Positions 1 through 7,860 of a stretch of 39,059 nucleotides of DNA are shown piece by piece. Location: positions 81,930 through 120,988 of the forward strand of contig JAJQHD010000038.1 in the NCBI GenBank assembly GCA_021199855.1. The letters run 5' to 3'. Made by a program: the position numbers and the translations under genes. Position 1 is the first letter of the stretch. Every line of letters begins with the position of its first letter. The notes below the pieces were generated by a model, which saw only the letters and a program-made list of their open reading frames with translations, was not told where the DNA came from and did no database searches. The DNA is from Oscillospiraceae bacterium. GTDB lineage: Bacteria > Bacillota > Clostridia > Oscillospirales > Ruminococcaceae.

Positions 1-54
1 CATGCCACCTCTCGGTCCCATGCCACCTCTTGGTCCCATTCCGCCTCTTGGTCC
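1..54 (-). repeat. 18-bp tandem repeat encoding GPRGGM
   Basis: Three consecutive 18-base units (1-18, 19-36, 37-54) differ at only a few positions and keep the reading frame. Each encodes Gly-Pro-Arg-Gly-Gly-Met. The first two units differ by one base, which suggests recent duplication. The array touches the window edge, so its full copy number is unknown. Confidence 0.85.
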
Positions 55-120
55 GCCTCCGAAGCCACCACCGGGTCCTCCGGGTCCACGACCGCCTCCT
101 GGTCCACCTGGTCCGGGCAT
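1..120 (-). CDS. Gly/Pro/Arg-rich repeat protein, N-terminal part (runs off left edge)
   Basis: Only the first 40 codons are in the window. The ATG at 118-120 follows a strong ribosome binding site (AAAGGAGTG, 127-135, 6-base spacer) and a consensus promoter at 185-213, so this is very likely a real, expressed start. The visible protein is almost only Gly, Pro, Arg and Met. It opens MPGPGGPGGGRGPGGPGG and passes into repeats of the hexapeptide Gly-Pro-Arg-Gly-Gly-Met, encoded by 18-base tandem repeats at 1-54. There is no signal peptide in the visible part. I do not recognise the family. Low-complexity Gly/Arg-rich heads occur in RNA-binding and in small membrane or surface proteins, but nothing here decides the function, and the missing C-terminal part would. 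Confidence 0.7.
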   Translation of the reverse strand, partial: MPGPGGPGGGRGPGGPGGGFGGGPRGGMGPRGGMGPRGGM

Positions 121-154
121 TCCGATCACTCCTTTCTTACATAGTGCTTGAATT

Positions 155-183
155 ATATCAAGTCCGGCAAACTGCCTTGATAT
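155..183. promoter_or_regulatory. Inverted repeat at the transcription start, possible operator
   Basis: ATATCAAG (155-162) and CTTGATAT (176-183) form a perfect 8-base inverted repeat with a 13-base spacer. It lies just downstream of the -10 of the Gly-rich gene, around the expected transcription start. A further ATCAAG (209-214) overlaps the -35. The position fits a repressor site, but no regulator is identifiable from this sequence. Confidence 0.4.
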
Positions 184-184
184 T

Positions 185-213
185 ATTATACCTTAAAACC
201 CGATAAAAATCAA
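185..213 (-). promoter_or_regulatory. Sigma-A promoter of the Gly-rich gene
   Basis: On the minus strand a TTGATT -35 (208-213) and a perfect TATAAT -10 (185-190) are separated by exactly 17 bases, about 65 bases before the start codon. This is one of the best promoters in the window. Confidence 0.8.
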
Positions 214-280
214 GTAGCGCAATGTGAAAGAAGTGGGATAATTTGCTGTAATTTTGCACAGATTTCTTCTTTTGAGTATT

Positions 281-1375
281 TCAATTTTCGGCGTTAACTC
301 TGATTCGCTTCATCAGCCTTTCGCAAGTCAGGTTTACCTTATCAAAATCCATTGCCTTGATATAGTAGCTTTCAAGCTCGTCATGAATTTCTTTTGCGAT
401 TTGCAAAGCGGAAATCATTTCGTCTGTAAGTTCTTTGACTATGCCCTCATCGAACATCAGCCTCTTGTGCTTATCTCTGAAAATATCCTTATCATAGAAT
501 CTCATCGAGTTAATTTTGGTGCCACCGGCGATTCCATCTGAAGCCGCTGAAACAAATGCTGTCTCGATTTCGGGGATTATCATATGTTGGTACACACTTC
601 CGGACAGGAATACGTTTTTACTTATCAGAACATCATAGCCGGCTTCGCTTGCATACTCAGCAAGCTTTTTAAGAAGATTATCTGTCACTGCAAAACATTC
701 ATCCTCAATTTTATATACATTCAGATGTTCAAAGAGATTAGTGAATGTTTTAACACCTACAGGTGTGAAAGATGTCATCTGCCTGAATTTGATTTTACCC
801 TTATTCTCAAAATCTCTTTTCTTCGGGAAGAGTCTTGCAGAAAGACGTTCGAGATATGCATCCAGCTTTAAGCTATCAAGCGCAGAGTCGCCGATGGACA
901 TAATATCCTCGTCGACGGATATTATTGCACTCAGATATTTCTTTGCAAGCACATGGTATTTTTGATTTCTGTCTGTTGCATCGATAACGCCATCTTTATT
1001 GGATGATAGCGAGTCGAGATTCCAGCATTCGCCGAGGTCGACTAAGATTTCTCTTGCGCCGGGATATGTCGGCTCAATGACATGTGGAGCGGTTCCGTCG
1101 GCGATTATAACTTTCAGGTTATCAAACAAAACCGCATCGAGAGAATTCGGGTCGGATGAGCAGTAGTAAATCTCTGGCTCATCCAGTTCTGAAATCTCCG
1201 AAGAGATTTTCTTCATTAATGATGACTTCCCTGTTCCGGGACCGCCTTTAATGATGTAAGTAGTGAATTCTCCCGACTCGATGTCATCACGTAAGTGAGT
1301 GGTGAAGCCGGTGGGCGTTGAATAGCCCATGAAGTACGTCTTTTTGAAATCAATATTACATTCAGTAGTAGCCAT
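281..1375 (-). CDS. PRK06851-like P-loop ATPase
   Basis: A 364-residue protein with a clear Walker A motif, GGPGTGKSS, at residues 44-52, preceded by the phrase Gly-Tyr-Ser-Thr-Pro-x-Gly-Phe. A second, similar Thr-Ser-Phe-Thr-Pro-x-Gly phrase occurs near residue 205 without a P-loop. That is what I recall of the PRK06851 family: two related halves, here with only the first keeping an obvious nucleotide site. The family has no established role that I know of. The start is supported by GGAGGC a few bases upstream of the ATG. The gene follows manA after 79 bases with no terminator visible between them, so it may be the last gene of that operon. The family name is from memory of the motif pattern; the ATPase fold is certain, the exact family less so. 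Confidence 0.75.
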   Translation of the reverse strand: MATTECNIDFKKTYFMGYSTPTGFTTHLRDDIESGEFTTYIIKGGPGTGKSSLMKKISSEISELDEPEIYYCSSDPNSLDAVLFDNLKVIIADGTAPHVIEPTYPGAREILVDLGECWNLDSLSSNKDGVIDATDRNQKYHVLAKKYLSAIISVDEDIMSIGDSALDSLKLDAYLERLSARLFPKKRDFENKGKIKFRQMTSFTPVGVKTFTNLFEHLNVYKIEDECFAVTDNLLKKLAEYASEAGYDVLISKNVFLSGSVYQHMIIPEIETAFVSAASDGIAGGTKINSMRFYDKDIFRDKHKRLMFDEGIVKELTDEMISALQIAKEIHDELESYYIKAMDFDKVNLTCERLMKRIRVNAEN

Positions 1376-1454
1376 ATAAGCTGTGCCTCCATTTGCTTTT
1401 TACTTTTAGCATAGTATGGAAGATAGCTTATTCGGGTTACGGTTTTTCAAAAAA

Positions 1455-2426
1455 TCAGGCAGACGCAGAGAGAATCTGGGCGGTGCCCTTCAAGGTAAAG
1501 CTGATTCCGCAAGGAACAAATACGCTTTCACCCTTTGTGAGAGTATAGCTCCCCTGCTCGGATTTCAGCTCAACCTCGCCGTCTATGACAACCAAAGACA
1601 CAAAGCTTGTATCGTTCCTGATTTCACAGCCACCACTAAGGCTGATAAGATTTGCATCGAAATACTTGCACTTTGCAAGGTGACGGACCGTTGAGTCTCC
1701 GCAAACTCGTACTTCTCCCACATTTCCATATGGATTGGATGGCGGATTTGTGTTGGAAACGGCAATTGCCTTTTCAACGTGGAGCTGTCTCGGCTTGCCA
1801 TCGGCTCCGAGTCTTCCGTAGTCGGATACACGATATGTCACGTTTGAATTCTGCTGAATCTCTGCAATGAGTATTCCCTTCCCTATTGCGTGAACGGTTC
1901 CGGATGGGATGAAGAAAATGTCGCCTTTGTGCACATCTACGTAGTTGAGAACATCGTCAAGAGTGTTCGACTCGATTCTTTCTCTGAATTCATCACTGTC
2001 AATGCTGTGTTTGAAGCCATAGACGAGCTGTGCGCCCTCGTCGCAGTCGATTACGTACCACATTTCAGTCTTGCCGTTGTCGCCTTCATTGGCTCTTGCA
2101 TACTTATCACTCGGATGAACCTGAATTGACAGTCTGTCTTTGGCATCGATGAGCTTGACGAGAATTGGGAATCTGTCAAAGTCTTTGCAGGCTTCGCCTA
2201 AAGCATCACTTCCCATAATCTCGATAGCTTCTTCAAGAGTTTTGCCTTTGAGACAGCCGTTGGAAACGACACTCGGTCCGTCTTTGTGGCAGGAAACAAC
2301 CCAGGCTTCGGCAACCTTTGAAAGCTCGCTTTCAAAGCCAAAGTCGGTTTTAAGTTTGGTTCCTCCCCAGATGTAGTCCTTCAGAGGAGCTTTGAGTATA
2401 AGCGGATAGAAATTGGATTCAGCCAT
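1455..2426 (-). CDS. manA: Class I mannose-6-phosphate isomerase
   Basis: Interconverts mannose 6-phosphate and fructose 6-phosphate in the cytoplasm, linking mannose use to glycolysis and supplying GDP-mannose precursors. The 323-residue length fits the short Gram-positive type. Family zinc ligands are present as Q102 and H104 (IQVHPSD), E121 (GKTEMWYV) and H179 (PSGTVHAIG), followed by the conserved EIQQNSNVTYRVSDYGR region. A GTG start nine bases further upstream is possible, but it directly abuts the AAAGGGTG ribosome binding site; the ATG at 2426 has a normal spacing, so I use it. The gene sits 24 bases after the U32 gene in the same direction, with no terminator between. Confidence 0.93.
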   Translation of the reverse strand: MAESNFYPLILKAPLKDYIWGGTKLKTDFGFESELSKVAEAWVVSCHKDGPSVVSNGCLKGKTLEEAIEIMGSDALGEACKDFDRFPILVKLIDAKDRLSIQVHPSDKYARANEGDNGKTEMWYVIDCDEGAQLVYGFKHSIDSDEFRERIESNTLDDVLNYVDVHKGDIFFIPSGTVHAIGKGILIAEIQQNSNVTYRVSDYGRLGADGKPRQLHVEKAIAVSNTNPPSNPYGNVGEVRVCGDSTVRHLAKCKYFDANLISLSGGCEIRNDTSFVSLVVIDGEVELKSEQGSYTLTKGESVFVPCGISFTLKGTAQILSASA

Positions 2427-2450
2427 AAATAACACACCCTTTAATAGTTT

Positions 2451-3689
2451 TTATATCTTTTCTGCTCTTTCGCCCGTAATTTCTTTTCTTATGATTGAGC
2501 CGGCAGGAACTTCAAATCGGAAAGGAATTGAAAGCTTCATCGTCGCTCTGTTGGCATTCTGGACACGCTCGCCGAGCTCGTCATAGATTTCGTTCGCCGT
2601 GAACTTTATCGGCTCACTGTCTGGAATAAGAAGTTCCAGCTGGTCGCCTTCAAAGAATCTGTTTCTCTGTGAGCACCGAAGCATACCGCTATCGCAGCTC
2701 TCAACAACTGCCACAACGTCGCAGATTCTCTCATATCCACTTGTCTGGTAGTACTGGCAATCGTTCGGGTGCCCGAAGTAGAATCCAGTGCAATACTTGC
2801 GATGCGAGACCTTGAAGACTTCTTCCTTAATCCATTTAGGAAGCTGGTAATCGTCTGGATTCTTAAGAAGAATCTCTTTAGCCTTTTTATATGCATTTGT
2901 CACAACTGAAACGTAGTAAGCCGACTTTGCTCTGCCTTCAATCTTGAAGCTTGTAACACCTGCTTTTACGAGCTTGTCGAGATGCTCAATCATGCAGAGG
3001 TCCTTTGCATTTAGGATGTAACTGCCTTTTTCGTCTTCGGAAATCGAATAGTACTCATTCGGTCTTGTTTCTTCGACAAGACTGTAGCTCCAGCGGCAAG
3101 GCTGAGCACATTCTCCTCTGTTTGCATTTCTGCCTGTCAGATACTGAGACAGAAGGCACCTTCCGGAAAACGAAACACACATCGCTCCGTGGACAAAGCA
3201 CTCTATTTCCAAATCGCTTGGAGTTTTAGCTCTTATTTCGGCTATCTCGTCAAGCGAAAGTTCCCTTGCAAGGACGACTCTCTTGGCACCCATATCATAA
3301 AAAGTACGTGCTGTGAGGTAATTCACAACCCCCGCCTGAGTTGATACGTGAAGTGCCAAATCCGGCACCACCTTTTTTATAAGGGCAAACGAGCCGATGT
3401 CGCTAACTATTGCGGCATCAATTCCACAGGCATAAGCATCCTTGATATAGCCTTCAAGCTGGTCAGCTTCCGAGTTATTCGGAAGAATATTTACTGTAAG
3501 ATAGACTTTTTTTTCAAGAGCATGCGCCTTGTCACACGCCTTTTTTAACTGTTCTATAGTAAAGTTAGCCGGTGCACCACGCATACCATAGCTTTTTCCG
3601 GCGAGATAAACGGCGTCTGCTCCAAAGAGAAGTGCAGCATCAAGTCGCTCTTCGTCACCGGCAGGAGAAAGGATTTCAATCTCAGACAT
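2451..3689 (-). CDS. U32 family protein (TrhP/YrrO-like, tRNA U34 hydroxylation)
   Basis: The 412-residue protein opens with the U32 signature region (EILSPAGDEERLDAALLFGADAVYLAG) and carries the hallmark Glu-Cys-Phe-x-x-Gly-x-x-Cys-x4-Gly-x-Cys at 163-178. Cys171, Cys178, Cys194 and Cys198 form the cluster thought to bind iron-sulfur in this family. Although named peptidases, the bacterial relatives YrrN/YrrO and YegQ (TrhP) are required for 5-hydroxyuridine formation at tRNA position 34, and that role is more likely than proteolysis. The gene lies 9 bases after mltG. In Bacillus mltG (yrrL) is also followed by yrrM, yrrN and yrrO, so this looks like a reduced version of that cluster. Start: ATG with GAGGTGA upstream. 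Confidence 0.9.
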   Translation of the reverse strand: MSEIEILSPAGDEERLDAALLFGADAVYLAGKSYGMRGAPANFTIEQLKKACDKAHALEKKVYLTVNILPNNSEADQLEGYIKDAYACGIDAAIVSDIGSFALIKKVVPDLALHVSTQAGVVNYLTARTFYDMGAKRVVLARELSLDEIAEIRAKTPSDLEIECFVHGAMCVSFSGRCLLSQYLTGRNANRGECAQPCRWSYSLVEETRPNEYYSISEDEKGSYILNAKDLCMIEHLDKLVKAGVTSFKIEGRAKSAYYVSVVTNAYKKAKEILLKNPDDYQLPKWIKEEVFKVSHRKYCTGFYFGHPNDCQYYQTSGYERICDVVAVVESCDSGMLRCSQRNRFFEGDQLELLIPDSEPIKFTANEIYDELGERVQNANRATMKLSIPFRFEVPAGSIIRKEITGERAEKI

Positions 3690-3698
3690 GTATTCACC

Positions 3699-5102
3699 TC
3701 ACATAATTCCCAAGAGCTCGCAGTTGGCGATATGCTCGTCATAAGTTGACGCGAAGTATGCAACTCCGGTTTCCGGGTCGGTGCAGAAGTAATAGTAATC
3801 GGTCTCGTCTGCATATAGAACTGCGTTTATTGCATCTGCTCCGGGATTGCATATAGCTCCGACAGGAAGCCCTAGACAAGTATACGTGTCATAGGCGTCG
3901 CAGATACTCTGAGATGAAACAGTCATCACCTGAGTTATGATATTGTCGATATAAGCTGTTGTTGCGTCTGTCTGGAGTCTCGGATACTGCTCCGGGTTAT
4001 TGAGTCTGTTTATGAATACAGATGCAACCGCAGGCATATCTTCGGTGTTGCCAGCCTCTTTCTGGACTATCGAAGCGAGGATTACGACATCTTCCAATGA
4101 CATTCCTATCTCTTCGGCACGCGCTATAACATCCGAAGTCAGAATCTCATTGGTTCTTTCCCTTATCTTCTTCGCGACGTTATATGCAGTGTCACCTACA
4201 TAGAATTCATAGGTGTCTGGGAACAGGAAGCCCTCATACTTGTAGAGCTTCAGGCTTTCTGAAGACACATACTGTTCATAGTCATATCCGAATGTAGTTG
4301 AATTAAAGGTGTAGATAAACTCATCAGCATCACAGACGCTGTTATTTTCGAGAAGCTGTGCAGCTTCGTAGAGAGATATGCCCTCAATAAACGTGATGGT
4401 TACGGTTTCTTTCGATTCTCGCGCTTCCATGAGGTCGTTAATGATGTCGGAGTAGCTCATGTTATAGGCAACATCGAGATCGCCAGGATACATATTGCCG
4501 TCTGCGCCCATAATCCTGGCAAAAGCAACGAATACCTCTTTGTACTGGATAATGCCTTCATCATATAGCTGGCCTGCGATATCCCACGTTGAAGAGCCTT
4601 CTTCGATATAGATTGTAAATTCATTGTCGTTGTCTTCGATTCCGAGAACATCTCTTATGACAACGATTATGAAAAGTGAAATCAGAGTTGAGGTGCACAA
4701 AACAAGGGTGGCAAGGACAATTCCACCGTAAGCGGTATAATTCTTTTTTCTGCGTTTTTTCTTTTTCTTATTATGGGTTGCCTGCTCTTCTGGAACGCTT
4801 TCAGAAGCAAAACTATCAGGTTCACCATCCGAAGCCTCGACGGTATGTCCGCTTTGCGTCTGGAACGTGCCAAAATTGAATACGTTTGTCTGACCCGAGA
4901 CCTCGCTTTCGTCAATCTCGTCGTCAAGACGAATCGCGGTGCTTATAACTGAGGTTTTTGAAGCTTCAGCCGAAGCAGTCTTTACGTCTTCGGGGACAGT
5001 AGCCTGCTGCATGGACTCACTCTCAGCTTGTGCAGAACGGGAATCATTCAATATTGAGGACAGGAGCTCATCAATATTATCGTAGTTATTTTTATCGCTC
5101 AT
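3699..5102 (-). CDS. mltG: Endolytic murein transglycosylase MltG
   Basis: Cuts nascent peptidoglycan strands at the membrane and helps set glycan chain length. Layout: an acidic, disordered cytoplasmic N-terminus (1-110), a Lys/Arg cluster (112-120), one membrane helix (about 125-149), a LysM-like region beginning EFTIYIEEGSS, then the YceG catalytic domain. Family motifs present are GFLFPDTYEF (291-300) and ASIVQKEAGN, whose E349 aligns with the catalytic glutamate, followed by FINRL and LQTDATTAY. The long charged cytoplasmic head is larger than in the E. coli enzyme but common in Clostridia. The ATG has AAAGGTGA upstream. Confidence 0.93.
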   Translation of the reverse strand: MSDKNNYDNIDELLSSILNDSRSAQAESESMQQATVPEDVKTASAEASKTSVISTAIRLDDEIDESEVSGQTNVFNFGTFQTQSGHTVEASDGEPDSFASESVPEEQATHNKKKKKRRKKNYTAYGGIVLATLVLCTSTLISLFIIVVIRDVLGIEDNDNEFTIYIEEGSSTWDIAGQLYDEGIIQYKEVFVAFARIMGADGNMYPGDLDVAYNMSYSDIINDLMEARESKETVTITFIEGISLYEAAQLLENNSVCDADEFIYTFNSTTFGYDYEQYVSSESLKLYKYEGFLFPDTYEFYVGDTAYNVAKKIRERTNEILTSDVIARAEEIGMSLEDVVILASIVQKEAGNTEDMPAVASVFINRLNNPEQYPRLQTDATTAYIDNIITQVMTVSSQSICDAYDTYTCLGLPVGAICNPGADAINAVLYADETDYYYFCTDPETGVAYFASTYDEHIANCELLGIM

Positions 5103-5132
5103 ATTTCACCTTTGTGTCGGAATCCTGGCGGA

Positions 5133-5702
5133 TTAAATATCAATATCAATCTTGCGCTGTCTTACATTGAGGGAGTCCATCAGCTCGTCAGCCTTTTCCT
5201 TGGAGATGAGCTTTGAAACTATCGCATAGGAAAATTCAAGTGCCGCACCCATTCCGCAACCGGTGATGATATTTCCGTCAACGGCAACAGCCGTGTTGAG
5301 GACTTCGGCGCCGATGAGTTCTTTCTCGAATCCTGTGTAGCAAACGGCTTTCTTGCCTTTAAGAAGCCCTCTGTGTCCGAGAATAGACGGAGCGGCGCAG
5401 ATTGCGGCTATGGGAAGATTTTTGGTCATGCAGATATCTATCGCTTGCTTCACAAGAACGCTATTTTCAAGATTATCCGTTCCGGTTTTGCCACCGGGAA
5501 GAATAATCATCTCAATATCGTCCGACAGATAGTAATCAATATCCGCAATATCAGCCTTAACGGTTATTGCATGAGAACCGTGTATCTGGGTTTTACCGCC
5601 AATACCAATAGTTCTGACTTCCTTTCTACATCTTCTGAGGCAATCAATCGGAGTCAGAGCCTCAACCTCTTCAAATCCGTCTGCAAGAAAACAAAGTATC
5701 AT
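5133..5702 (-). CDS. DJ-1 family protein (YajL/ThiJ type)
   Basis: A 189-residue DJ-1/PfpI superfamily protein. It has the N-terminal glutamate loop (GFEEVEALTP, E14) and the nucleophile elbow around Cys102 (AAICAAPSILG), the pair that defines the DJ-1 active site. Length and motifs fit the subgroup annotated as DJ-1 family glyoxalase III; the glyoxalase and deglycase activities reported for this subgroup are debated. The start is 2 bases after the recN stop with AAAGGTGA upstream, so it is translated from the recN transcript. A protective role against reactive carbonyls or cysteine oxidation would suit its place, but that is inference. Confidence 0.9.
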   Translation of the reverse strand: MILCFLADGFEEVEALTPIDCLRRCRKEVRTIGIGGKTQIHGSHAITVKADIADIDYYLSDDIEMIILPGGKTGTDNLENSVLVKQAIDICMTKNLPIAAICAAPSILGHRGLLKGKKAVCYTGFEKELIGAEVLNTAVAVDGNIITGCGMGAALEFSYAIVSKLISKEKADELMDSLNVRQRKIDIDI

Positions 5703-5704
5703 AG

Positions 5705-7375
5705 TTATTCACCTTTCGTAGCATTAATCAGTTGTTCTTCGGCGTCCTTAAGCACTGTTTCTGTAATATTGTCGCCGCCCAATATTCGTGCAATTTCGTA
5801 TTTACGCTCATCGAAATCAAGATGAGTTACGTCTGTTACCGTTCTGTCGTCCGATTCGTGCTTTTCTATCAGCATATGGTCGTCTGCCATGATTGCAATC
5901 TGTGCCAGGTGTGTCACGCAGATGACCTGATGCTTTGCCGATATTTCTCGAAGCTTGATTCCTATCTTTTGTGCGGCTCTTCCGCTGACACCTGAATCTA
6001 TTTCGTCGAAAATAAGAATAGGAATTGCGTCCCTGTCAGCAAGAACCGTCTTTAAAGCAAGCATGATTCTCGAAAGCTCACCGCCGGATGCGATTTTTGC
6101 AAGTGGTTTCGGCGATTCGCCCTTGTTGGCGGAAATCAGGAATTCAATTGCGTCCATCCCGCTGAGTGTAAGTTTGCCCTTTGACTTCTTGACTTCCAGT
6201 CTGACGTTTGGCATATTGAGGAATGAAAGCTCCTCTGCAACCTGTTTTGAGAATCTTTCTGAGGCTTCCTCACGATGTTTTGAGAGCTCTTCCGCCTTTT
6301 TTGTGACTTCAATAAGAAGCTGAGACTTCTTCTCCTCGAGCTCTGAAATTTTATCGTCAAACGACGCAAGTCCCTGAGATTCTTGCAATGCATCCTCATA
6401 GACTTTTATGACTTCGTCAAGTGTCGTGCCATATCTTCGCTTGATGCGCTTCAAATCATTTCTTCGCTGTGTCAATGTTGCATACTCGTTATCGTCAATT
6501 TCCAGACTGTCACGAATTCTTGAAAGCTCTGAAGCGATGTCTTCGACTTCAATTCCTAAGGCTGAAATCCGCTCATTGATAGGCTTCAGCATCGGGAGAA
6601 TGTCCTCGTTAGGTTCGAGCTCACTATATGCCTGAGAAATCAGATCCCCGGCACTGTTATCCGATTCTGTTTCCGAAAGGCAGGCTGTAGCGGCTGTAAG
6701 AGCGTTTTTAAGCGAAACAGCATTATCAAGAAGCCGGAATCTTTCTTCTATCTTCTCATCCTCGCCGACCGTAATTTCTAGCGAGCCGATATCTTCGATA
6801 ATTTCTGTCAGATACTCTTCGCGCCGGGCATTCTGAACCTTTCCGGATTTCATTTTTCCTAGTTCCCGAGCAGTTGCCTGAAGCTCTTTGAAGGAATTTT
6901 GATAGCTTGAAAGCAGTTCATCCGAGCAGGCATAGCTGTCTAGAATACCCAAATGCTTTGTCTGGTCCAGAAGAGTTTGGCTGTCATGTTGTCCGTGGAT
7001 GTTGACGAGCAGGTCTCCGATTTCGTGGAGAGCAGAAATCGTCACCGGTCGTGAATTTATCCTGGCGGTGCTCCTGCCGTCCGTATTGATTTCACGTGAG
7101 ATAATCAGTTCGTTTTCACAGTTCAGACCGAGTTCACTTAGTTTGTCTGAAACCGACTTCGGACAGTCGGTGAACACGGCACTTACATAAGCCTTGTCGG
7201 TTCCTTCTCTTATTATGTCCTTATAGATCCGCTGACCGAGTATTGCGTTGATTCCTCCGATGAGGATTGATTTACCAGCACCTGTTTCGCCGGTAAAGAC
7301 GTTTAAATGCTCCCCGAAACGAATCGTTGCATTTTCGATTACAGCGAGATTTTCAATATGAAGTTCGTAAAGCAC
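5705..7375 (-). CDS. recN: DNA repair protein RecN
   Basis: An SMC-like ATPase that acts early in double-strand break repair. The 556-residue protein has Walker A GETGAGKS near residues 29-36, two coiled-coil arms in the middle (about 150-380, rich in Glu/Lys/Arg/Leu), and a C-terminal head with the ABC signature SGGELSR and Walker B ILIFDEIDSGVSG. The start is GTG with an excellent ribosome binding site (GGAGGCGA). It follows argR by 35 bases, which matches the ahrC-recN order of Bacillus. Confidence 0.97.
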   Translation of the reverse strand: MLYELHIENLAVIENATIRFGEHLNVFTGETGAGKSILIGGINAILGQRIYKDIIREGTDKAYVSAVFTDCPKSVSDKLSELGLNCENELIISREINTDGRSTARINSRPVTISALHEIGDLLVNIHGQHDSQTLLDQTKHLGILDSYACSDELLSSYQNSFKELQATARELGKMKSGKVQNARREEYLTEIIEDIGSLEITVGEDEKIEERFRLLDNAVSLKNALTAATACLSETESDNSAGDLISQAYSELEPNEDILPMLKPINERISALGIEVEDIASELSRIRDSLEIDDNEYATLTQRRNDLKRIKRRYGTTLDEVIKVYEDALQESQGLASFDDKISELEEKKSQLLIEVTKKAEELSKHREEASERFSKQVAEELSFLNMPNVRLEVKKSKGKLTLSGMDAIEFLISANKGESPKPLAKIASGGELSRIMLALKTVLADRDAIPILIFDEIDSGVSGRAAQKIGIKLREISAKHQVICVTHLAQIAIMADDHMLIEKHESDDRTVTDVTHLDFDERKYEIARILGGDNITETVLKDAEEQLINATKGE

Positions 7376-7410
7376 CGATTATCGCCTCCAAAGAGTATAT
7401 TTCTTGCTCG

Positions 7411-7860
7411 TCAGAACATATCGCCGAGTTCGTCCATAAGAGCAATGGCATCACTTTCTTCACGCATGAGCACGAATATTGTATCGTCTCCTGCCAATGT
7501 TCCGACAACTCCATTGTAAGCCGCCGCATCTAGCTTTGAACAGACGGCATTCGCCATGCCTGCATAGCACTTGATGACAACGATGTTGATAGCTCTGTCA
7601 ATTGATACTACCGAGTCTGCATAAAGTGATTTAAAAGACAGTCTTGCGCTTGTTTCTTGCGGTTTAGGAGGAATTGTGTATTTGTAACTTCCATTCGGGC
7701 TCATTGTTTTCAGGAGCGCAAGTTGCTTTATGTCTCTTGAAACTGTAGCCTGAGTTACATTGAAGCCTCTTTCTAAAAGCAACGCCTGAAGTGTCTCCTG
7801 AGTATCGACTTCATAGGTAGAGACTATGTCGAGGATGGCTTTCTTTCTGTCATTTTTCAT
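7411..7860 (-). CDS. argR: Arginine repressor ArgR/AhrC
   Basis: Arginine-responsive hexameric regulator of arginine biosynthesis and catabolism. The 149 residues split into an N-terminal winged helix (KKAILDIVSTYEVDTQETL, recognition helix TQATVSRDIKQL) and the C-terminal hexamerisation and arginine-binding domain containing GTLAGDDTIFV. The ATG overlaps the nadK stop codon (ATGA), indicating translational coupling. The neighbours are not arginine genes, which is normal for this conserved cluster. Confidence 0.95.
   Translation of the reverse strand: MKNDRKKAILDIVSTYEVDTQETLQALLLERGFNVTQATVSRDIKQLALLKTMSPNGSYKYTIPPKPQETSARLSFKSLYADSVVSIDRAINIVVIKCYAGMANAVCSKLDAAAYNGVVGTLAGDDTIFVLMREESDAIALMDELGDMF

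Noticed and set aside
1-54. CRISPR array at the left edge
   Set aside because: The 18-base units are directly joined with no spacers and encode in-frame GPRGGM repeats.
147-162. Terminator-like palindrome CTTGAATTATATCAAG
   Set aside because: It is AT-rich with no T-run and lies in the leader of the Gly-rich gene; a role as an operator is more plausible.
1376-1454. Promoter for the P-loop ATPase
   Set aside because: TTGAAA is present but the best -10 candidates are 19 or more bases away; I could not support one.
2606-2896. A second minus-strand frame inside the U32 gene
   Set aside because: Out-of-frame shadow of a protein with clear family motifs.
5373-5825. A 150-codon plus-strand open frame opposite DJ-1 and recN
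   Set aside because: Antisense shadow of two clear genes; composition is that of a reversed coding strand, and there is no start signal.
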